46,638 bases of DNA from contig JAVVVE010000020.1 of NCBI GenBank assembly GCA_036652815.1, positions 1 through 46,638 on the forward strand, given 5' to 3'. Below the pieces are notes generated by a model that was not told the origin of the DNA, ran no database searches, and was given only the letters and a program-made list of their open reading frames with translations. The DNA is from SZUA-378 sp036652815. Its GTDB lineage: Bacteria > Bacillota > Clostridia > Lachnospirales > Lachnospiraceae. This document shows positions 41,692-46,638 of this stretch, in pieces; within the stretch, counting starts at the first letter, position 1; the number at the start of each line of letters is the position of its first letter. The position numbers were made by a program, and so were the translations under genes.

Positions 41692-42873
41692 ATGGAAAGA
41701 AAAGTTGTATTAGCAGGAGCATGCAGAACAGCCATTGGAACAATGGGGGGTGTATTGAGCACGATTCCCGCAGCAGATCTTGGCACTGTTGTTATTAAAG
41801 AAGCATTAAAAAGAGCAGGTATCACACCGGAACAGGTAGATGAAGTATATATGGGTTGTGTATTACAGGCCGGACAAGGTCAGAATGTTGCGAGACAGGC
41901 TGCTATTAATGCGGGATTACCGGTTAGCATCCCGGCAACTACGATTAATGTTTTATGCGGCTCAGGATTGCACTGCGTAAATTTAGCGGCTAAGTTAATT
42001 GCATGTGGAGATGCCGATATTATTGTGGCAGGTGGTGTAGAGAATATGTCGCAGGCACCATATGTATTAGATAGTGCACGTTTTGGATATCGTATGGGTA
42101 ACGCTACGATGGAAGATGCTTTGCTGAAAGATGCACTGACAGATGCTTTTGGTGGATACCACATGGGTATTACGGCGGAGAATATAGCAGAGCAGTGGGG
42201 ACTTACACGGGAACAATTAGATGATTTTGCGGCTTGGTCTCAACAAAAATGTGAAAAAGCGCAAATAGAAGGACGATTCAAAGAAGAAATCGTGCCGGTC
42301 GAAGTTAAGAAGAAAAAGGAAACGATATTGGTAGATACAGACGAAGGCCCTAGGGCAGGGATTACGGCAGAGAGCATTTCTAAATTACGTCCGGCATTTA
42401 AAACGGATGGTGTCGTAACAGCAGCCAATGCATCCGGTATTAATGACGGCGGTGCAGCCATTATTGTTATGAGTGAAGAAAAAGCAAAAGAACTGGGAGT
42501 TACACCGATGGCTACTTGGATTGGCGGAGAATTGGCAGGAGTAGAGCCTTCCATTATGGGGATTGGACCGGTAGCTTCTACACAAAAAGTGATGAAAAAG
42601 AAAGGTATGAAGATAGAAGACTTTGATTTAATTGAAGCCAATGAAGCCTTTGCTGCACAATCAGTAGCAGTCGGACATGACCTGCATATTGATATGGATA
42701 AATTAAATGTGAATGGCGGTGCCATCGCACTTGGACATCCGGTAGGTGCATCGGGCTGCCGTATTTTAGTAACATTGCTCTATGAAATGCAAAAAAGAGA
42801 TGCCAAGACAGGACTTGCAACCTTATGTGTCGGTGGTGGCATGGGATGTTCAGCTATTATAAAGAGAGATTAA
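41692..42873 (+). CDS. thlA: Acetyl-CoA C-acetyltransferase (thiolase)
   Basis: Condenses two acetyl-CoA to acetoacetyl-CoA, the entry to butyrate formation, or runs in reverse for degradation. The 393 aa have the nucleophilic Cys in NVLCGSGLHCVNLA, the GGVENMSQAPYV loop, NEAFAAQSVAV, the catalytic His in GGAIALGHPVGASG and the second active Cys in LCVGGGMGCSAII. ATG 41692 follows AGGAGAC. The other butyrate genes (hbd, crt, bcd, etf) are not adjacent. A small membrane protein gene follows by 15 bp. Confidence 0.95.
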   Translation: MERKVVLAGACRTAIGTMGGVLSTIPAADLGTVVIKEALKRAGITPEQVDEVYMGCVLQAGQGQNVARQAAINAGLPVSIPATTINVLCGSGLHCVNLAAKLIACGDADIIVAGGVENMSQAPYVLDSARFGYRMGNATMEDALLKDALTDAFGGYHMGITAENIAEQWGLTREQLDDFAAWSQQKCEKAQIEGRFKEEIVPVEVKKKKETILVDTDEGPRAGITAESISKLRPAFKTDGVVTAANASGINDGGAAIIVMSEEKAKELGVTPMATWIGGELAGVEPSIMGIGPVASTQKVMKKKGMKIEDFDLIEANEAFAAQSVAVGHDLHIDMDKLNVNGGAIALGHPVGASGCRILVTLLYEMQKRDAKTGLATLCVGGGMGCSAIIKRD

Positions 42874-42888
42874 TCAAGGAGTGTTCTT

Positions 42889-43449
42889 ATGCAGGAACGA
42901 GAAGAATTCATTGTAGATGGCTATCAGTTTGCAACAACTAAGGATGTAGCAATCGCCAGAAATGAACAGCAGAAGATAGTGATGCTTGAGAGCCGGATGG
43001 ATTATGATAATCCGGCGCAGGTATATACCATTTATACCAAAGCGATCGAGAACAGAGTGTTTCAGACCCCGATTGGGTATGCTTATCTAAAAGGTCTGCA
43101 GGATTATTTGTATAGCAATCCTATCGCAGGCAAAGAAATGATCAGTATTCCTATTTTTACCCATTATGGAAATCAAGTTCGAGAGACATCACAGCCGGCA
43201 AAGCCGAGGGTAAAGCCCAGTCAGGTGAAAGAAAAAGCTGCAACACGTAAATTTGGTATGTCATTGACTTTAAACTTTATTTTGGGGATTATTATTGTCT
43301 TACTATTTGTGATTACATTAACTGCGGATAATCCTAATATATTAAATTATGAGAATGCTTTAGTAAATAAGTATGCTACATGGGAAGAACAATTAACCCA
43401 AAGAGAAGAAGAGGTTAGAAAAGCAGAGCAGGAATTACATCTTAAATGA
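42889..43449 (+). CDS. Single-pass membrane protein of unknown function (186 aa)
   Basis: The N-terminal cytosolic domain of about 95 residues (FIVDGYQFATTKDVAIARNE, then MDYDNPAQVYTIYTKAIENR) is compact and acidic-aromatic. A basic linker leads to one membrane helix at about 124-144 (LNFILGIIIVLLFVITLTA), and a short coiled coil (EEQLTQREEEVRKAEQEL) ends the protein outside. I know no function. ATG 42889 follows AAGGAG, 15 bp after thlA, so it is probably on the thiolase transcript. The two-component genes start 80 bp later. Confidence 0.75.
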   Translation: MQEREEFIVDGYQFATTKDVAIARNEQQKIVMLESRMDYDNPAQVYTIYTKAIENRVFQTPIGYAYLKGLQDYLYSNPIAGKEMISIPIFTHYGNQVRETSQPAKPRVKPSQVKEKAATRKFGMSLTLNFILGIIIVLLFVITLTADNPNILNYENALVNKYATWEEQLTQREEEVRKAEQELHLK

Positions 43450-43529
43450 TTCCAATTTCACAATTTCAACATATTTATCGGATATAATATCATTAGATTG
43501 ATAAGATTAAGAAAGAAGAGAGCAAACCG

Positions 43530-44204
43530 ATGGATAAAGTAAAGATATTAGTTGTTGATGATGAAAGCAGAATGCGTAAATTAGTTAAAGATTTTTTGAT
43601 AAAAAACAATTACGATGTTATAGAGGCGGAAGATGGGAGTCAGGCACTGAATCTCTTTTATCATATGAAAGATATTGCACTTATTATCCTCGATGTTATG
43701 ATGCCTAAACTAAATGGGTGGGAAGTATGTAAAGAAATAAGAGAGACTTCCAAAGTTCCTATTATTATGTTGACGGCGAAAGCAGAAGAACGAGATGAAT
43801 TACAAGGATTTCAATTGGGAGTAGATGAATATATTACGAAACCATTTAGCCCTAAGATATTGGTGGCAAGGGTTGAAGCAGTGCTGAAGAGAAGTATTCA
43901 AACAGACACCGAGGTAAATTTAAACGTGGGTGGGATTCAGATGAACAAGTCAGCACATGAAGTTATAATAGATGGAATATCGATCGAACTCAGCTATAAA
44001 GAATTTGAGCTCTTGGCTTATTTTATGGAGAATAGAGGCATTGCATTATCCAGAGAAAAGATTTTGAACAGTGTATGGAATTACGATTATTTTGGAGATG
44101 CCAGAACCATTGATACCCATGTAAAAAAACTAAGAAATAAAATGGGCAGCAAAGGCGATTTAATTAAAACAATCTGGGGTATGGGGTACAAATTCGAGGT
44201 ATAG
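43530..44204 (+). CDS. OmpR/PhoB-family response regulator
   Basis: Transcription factor of 224 aa. The receiver domain has the acidic pair in LVVDDESRMRK, the phosphorylated Asp55 in LIILDVMMPK, the Thr in PIIMLTAKAEE and the Lys in EYITKPFSP. The winged-helix DNA-binding domain starts near residue 130, with LSYKEFELLAYFMEN and the recognition part RTIDTHVKKLRNKMG. ATG 43530 follows AAGAAGAG. A TATAAT lies at 43483-43488, but I see no matching -35. The sensor kinase starts 3 bp after its stop. Confidence 0.95.
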   Translation: MDKVKILVVDDESRMRKLVKDFLIKNNYDVIEAEDGSQALNLFYHMKDIALIILDVMMPKLNGWEVCKEIRETSKVPIIMLTAKAEERDELQGFQLGVDEYITKPFSPKILVARVEAVLKRSIQTDTEVNLNVGGIQMNKSAHEVIIDGISIELSYKEFELLAYFMENRGIALSREKILNSVWNYDYFGDARTIDTHVKKLRNKMGSKGDLIKTIWGMGYKFEV

Positions 44205-44206
44205 AG

Positions 44207-45655
44207 ATGCGTTATTCAATTAGAAAACAATTTGCATATATTTTTATTGGATTAATGGCCGGCACAATATTATTGTGCTGGTTTCTTAATACCACATTTC
44301 TTGAGAAATACTATATTCAAAATAAAGAAGAAGTTTTACTGTATGCTTACACACAGATTAATCAAGCAACGAATAGTGGCAATTTGACTTCGGATGAATT
44401 TGATATAGAACTTCAAAAGATATGCAGTCAATATAATATTGCAGTGGTGGTTATTGATGCTAATTCTAAAACGATCAAATCATCTAATATGAACACAGAA
44501 TTATTAATTGCGAAATTGCTGGATAATTTTTTGAAAGGAAAATTACAAGGACATCAATATCGAATTGAAAATGCGATTGATTCACGAACACAGTTTGAAT
44601 ATCTGGAATTATGGGGAGTTTTAGATAATGGTAATTTGTTTTTATTCCGTACACCATTGGCGGCGATTAGGGACAGCGTTACCATTGCAAATAGATTTCT
44701 GGCCTATATAGGTATTATGGCAGTTCTGGTAGGTGCCATTGTCATATATTTTGTATCAAAGAAGGTAACAGAACCTATTTTAAAGTTGGCTGAGATTTCC
44801 AGTCGAATGACCAATCTTGATTTTGAGGCAAGGTATAATGGAACAAGCAAAACTGAGATTGCATTATTGGGTAATCATATGAATCAATTATCTGCCACCC
44901 TGGAAAGAACGATATCAGAACTCAAGACTGCCAATTATGAATTGCAAAGAGATAATGAAAAGAAAACACAAATAGATGAAATGAGAAAAGAATTTATATC
45001 TAATGTATCGCATGAACTAAAAACACCAATTGCTTTGATTCAAGGATATGCAGAAGGTCTGCAGGAAGGTGTGAATGATGACGCTGATAGCAGAGATTTT
45101 TATTGCGATGTTATCATGGATGAAGCAAATAAGATGAATACGATGGTAAAAAAGCTTATGTCCTTAAGTCAATTGGAATCCGGTAATGATACTATGAATG
45201 TGGAACGCTTTAACCTATCGGATCTTATCAATAATACAGTACAGTCAGTGAGTATCCTGACGAAACAGCAGAAGATTACTATGGATTTACAGGGAGTTAT
45301 AGATCCCATCTATGTATGGGCAGATGAATTCAAAATAGAAGAGGTATTTCGCAATTATTTAAGTAATGCGATGAACCATGTTAGTGGAGAGAAAAAGATT
45401 CGGATATGTATAGAACAATATGAGAATACAGTAAAGGTCTTTGTATTTAACACAGGAGACCACATACCGGAAGAAAGTTTACCTTATATATGGGATAAAT
45501 TTTATAAAGTGGACAAAGCAAGAACGAGAGAATATGGAGGAAGTGGAGTGGGTCTTTCCATTGTACGTGCTATTATGGAGACCATGAGTCAATCTTATGG
45601 CGTGAGCAATGAACAGGGCGGGGTTACATTTTGGTTTACATTAGATACCAAATAA
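44207..45655 (+). CDS. Sensor histidine kinase, VicK/PhoR-like
   Basis: Membrane kinase partner of the preceding regulator, 482 aa. It has membrane helices at about 10-28 and 163-184, an extracellular sensor region of about 130 residues between them, HAMP at about 185-237, and the HisKA domain with phospho-acceptor His269 in ISNVSHELKTPIALIQGYAE. The ATPase domain shows the N box FRNYLSNAMNHV, the F box WDKFYKVD and the G2 box GGSGVGLSIV. The signal is unknown. No terminator is seen before the lipoprotein gene, which has its own promoter. Confidence 0.94.
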   Translation: MRYSIRKQFAYIFIGLMAGTILLCWFLNTTFLEKYYIQNKEEVLLYAYTQINQATNSGNLTSDEFDIELQKICSQYNIAVVVIDANSKTIKSSNMNTELLIAKLLDNFLKGKLQGHQYRIENAIDSRTQFEYLELWGVLDNGNLFLFRTPLAAIRDSVTIANRFLAYIGIMAVLVGAIVIYFVSKKVTEPILKLAEISSRMTNLDFEARYNGTSKTEIALLGNHMNQLSATLERTISELKTANYELQRDNEKKTQIDEMRKEFISNVSHELKTPIALIQGYAEGLQEGVNDDADSRDFYCDVIMDEANKMNTMVKKLMSLSQLESGNDTMNVERFNLSDLINNTVQSVSILTKQQKITMDLQGVIDPIYVWADEFKIEEVFRNYLSNAMNHVSGEKKIRICIEQYENTVKVFVFNTGDHIPEESLPYIWDKFYKVDKARTREYGGSGVGLSIVRAIMETMSQSYGVSNEQGGVTFWFTLDTK

Positions 45656-45656
45656 C

Positions 45657-45685
45657 TTGCCCTTATGCTTAAAGAGTGATAAAAT
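45657..45685 (+). promoter_or_regulatory. Promoter of the lipoprotein gene
   Basis: TTGCCC at 45657-45662 begins right after the kinase stop and is 17 bp from TAAAAT at 45680-45685. The start would be near 45692, giving a very short leader of about 17 nt that barely contains the ribosome binding site. Confidence 0.6.
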
Positions 45686-45708
45686 TTGATTATCTGGGGG
45701 TAATTAGA

Positions 45709-46464
45709 ATGATAGAGAACGATCGCAATAGAAAAAAGGGAAAACAATATCTTACAATGGCAGTGGTCATGAGTCAAGTATTGTTAATAACAGGTTGTCA
45801 AAACAGTACTATCCCGGAGATGACAGCGAAACAGACAGAGTTAGTATCAGAATATGCTGCTAATCTTATGCTGACACATAACAAGAATGCCAGCACAGGC
45901 ATAGCTACCCAAGAAGAGATCGCCAAAGAAGAAGCGAAACAAGAAAGACAACGAAAAAGAGATGAAGCAGCAGCCAATGCGGCACAAAAAACAGAAGAAA
46001 GCAATGCGGCAGGCACGACTGGTACTACAGAAGCTTCCCCTACTTATGTAGAGATGAATCAGATTCTGGGTTTAGAAGGAACGACGATTACTTATCAAGG
46101 ATATGAAGTATGCTCTTCTTATCCATCAGGAGAGGAAGAATCCGACTACTTTGCATTGGATGCAGCAGAAGGCAAGCAATTATTGGTTGTTAAGTTTGCA
46201 TTGAATGCAACGGAAGAGAGGGAGATTAACATTTTGGAACAATATCCTCTTTTTCGCATCGCTATTAATGGTGGCAATCCAAAGCCAATACTTACGACCA
46301 TGCTTTTAAATGATTTGTCTACATATAAGGATACAGTCTTAGCGAATACTCCGGTCGAGACAGTTTTGGTAGTAGAAATTCCCCAGGAAGAAGCAGAGAA
46401 TATATCAGGAATCACCGTTACGACGAAGAATGGTGATGCGATAGGAGAGACCTTATTACAATAA
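45709..46464 (+). CDS. Lipoprotein of unknown function
   Basis: From ATG 45709, set by GGGGG 8 nt upstream, the 251 aa start with a basic signal peptide and the lipobox LITGC with Cys30. A helical stretch rich in Lys, Glu and Ala follows (EEIAKEEAKQERQRKRDEAA) and then a Thr-rich linker. The C-terminal half is a beta-rich domain of about 125 residues that resembles DUF4352-like immunoglobulin folds (KQLLVVKFALNATEEREINI). It may be the extracellular partner of the neighbouring two-component system, a link drawn only from position. Confidence 0.8.
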   Translation: MIENDRNRKKGKQYLTMAVVMSQVLLITGCQNSTIPEMTAKQTELVSEYAANLMLTHNKNASTGIATQEEIAKEEAKQERQRKRDEAAANAAQKTEESNAAGTTGTTEASPTYVEMNQILGLEGTTITYQGYEVCSSYPSGEEESDYFALDAAEGKQLLVVKFALNATEEREINILEQYPLFRIAINGGNPKPILTTMLLNDLSTYKDTVLANTPVETVLVVEIPQEEAENISGITVTTKNGDAIGETLLQ

Positions 46465-46487
46465 AAAAAGAAAATTGCAAATAGTTG

Positions 46488-46517
46488 TTGACAATAGAAT
46501 CTCATTGATGATACAAT
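46488..46517 (+). promoter_or_regulatory. Upstream of two tandem promoters at the window edge
   Basis: TTGACA at 46488-46493 and TACAAT at 46512-46517 are 18 bp apart. It points out of the window in tandem with the promoter at 46592. TTCGCC at 46522-46527 and GGCGAA at 46568-46573 can pair within the expected transcript. Confidence 0.7.
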
Positions 46518-46591
46518 GAACTTCGCCGTCAGAAAAGGAAGTAAACAGAATTATCTTGGATGAATATGGCGAAAATAAAATAAAAAAAGTG

Positions 46592-46620
46592 TTGACATTG
46601 AATGACGCACATGATATTAT
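46592..46620 (+). promoter_or_regulatory. Downstream tandem promoter at the window edge
   Basis: Perfect TTGACA at 46592-46597 and TATTAT at 46615-46620 are 17 bp apart, behind an A-rich stretch that could be an UP element. The tandem layout is common before rRNA or tRNA operons in Clostridia. The transcribed gene is outside the window. Confidence 0.75.
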
Positions 46621-46638
46621 GTCTAAGTTGCGTGTTTG

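Noticed and set aside
42240..42725. Long open frame (161 codons) on the reverse strand within thlA
   Set aside because: It mirrors the codon pattern of thlA, has no ribosome binding site and encodes low-information Ser/Pro/Ala-rich sequence. The forward gene is certain.
46520..46637. Forward frame open to the window end (… LDEYGENKIKKVLTLND …)
   Set aside because: It has no ATG, GTG or well-placed TTG start and overlaps a near-perfect promoter. About 40 open codons is not surprising in AT-rich DNA. The next bases of the contig could change this.
1..46638. Mobile elements, prophage, CRISPR or defence genes
   Set aside because: No transposase, phage gene, terminal inverted repeats around a cargo, spaced direct repeat array or recognisable defence protein was seen; the only recombinase is chromosomal XerD.

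Overview
The window looks like a core chromosomal segment of an AT-rich, spore-forming, probably motile Firmicute of the class Clostridia, most likely family Lachnospiraceae. The grounds are strong AGGAGG-type ribosome binding sites, TTGACA/TATAAT promoters, sporulation genes (spoIIM, spoVB), a SigD-type motility promoter in front of a chemoreceptor gene, an NADP-type gdhA, thiolase, and lineage-restricted proteins such as a DUF5688 member. I see no insertion sequence, prophage, CRISPR array, integrase-type island or toxin-antitoxin pair.

Layout. 1-3.1 kb: glycolytic run gapA (5' end outside the window)-pgk-tpiA, closed by a strong terminator. 3.2-3.8 kb: a reverse-strand GNAT acetyltransferase. 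4-11.5 kb: rqcH, then yicC-remA-rpoZ-rimO-pgsA-cinA-membrane protein, tightly packed behind a clear promoter with a perfect 15-nt dyad at its start site; gmk is missing between remA and rpoZ. 11.5-15.4 kb: recA with LexA boxes, recX, and rny with its own promoter. 15.4-18.9 kb: aminotransferase, nudF, spoIIM, xerD. 18.9-21.6 kb, reverse strand: spoVB, DAHP synthase and a 61-aa protein. 21.6-24.1 kb: mnmA-alaX behind a 22-codon leader ORF that resembles the first residues of a cysteine desulfurase. 24-25.9 kb, reverse strand: a V4R-domain sensor followed by a soluble HAMP-GGDEF diguanylate cyclase. 26-31 kb: five-gene Opp/Dpp/Nik-type ABC importer. 31-33.8 kb: a SigD-type promoter, a 135-aa protein and a chemoreceptor. 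33.8-36.8 kb: yqeG-aroE-aroK-aroQ, then efp. 36.8-39.5 kb: a hairpin-rich spacer, the DUF5688 gene, tRNA-Arg(CCG) and an SH3-domain membrane protein that appears to share the tRNA transcript. 39.5-42.9 kb: a helical 146-aa protein, gdhA and thiolase. 42.9-46.5 kb: a single-pass membrane protein, an OmpR/VicK-type two-component pair and a lipoprotein. 46.5-46.6 kb: tandem strong promoters pointing out of the window.

How the parts connect. Most genes are housekeeping and keep Bacillus-like neighbour order (rqcH/yicC/remA/rpoZ; pgsA/cinA/recA/rny; nudF/spoIIM/xerD; yqeG/aroE), with single genes dropped from the blocks (gmk, fur, yqeH). Shikimate-pathway genes occur twice, as the DAHP synthase near 20 kb and aroE-aroK-aroQ near 35 kb. 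Several genes concern translation fidelity: rqcH, rimO, mnmA, alaX and efp. The less ordinary material is regulatory: the yicC operon dyad, the V4R/cyclase pair, the SigD promoter, the iscS-like leader, the structured spacer before the DUF5688 gene and the tRNA-mRNA transcript. I did not find a clearly new multi-gene system; the best leads are listed in the findings.
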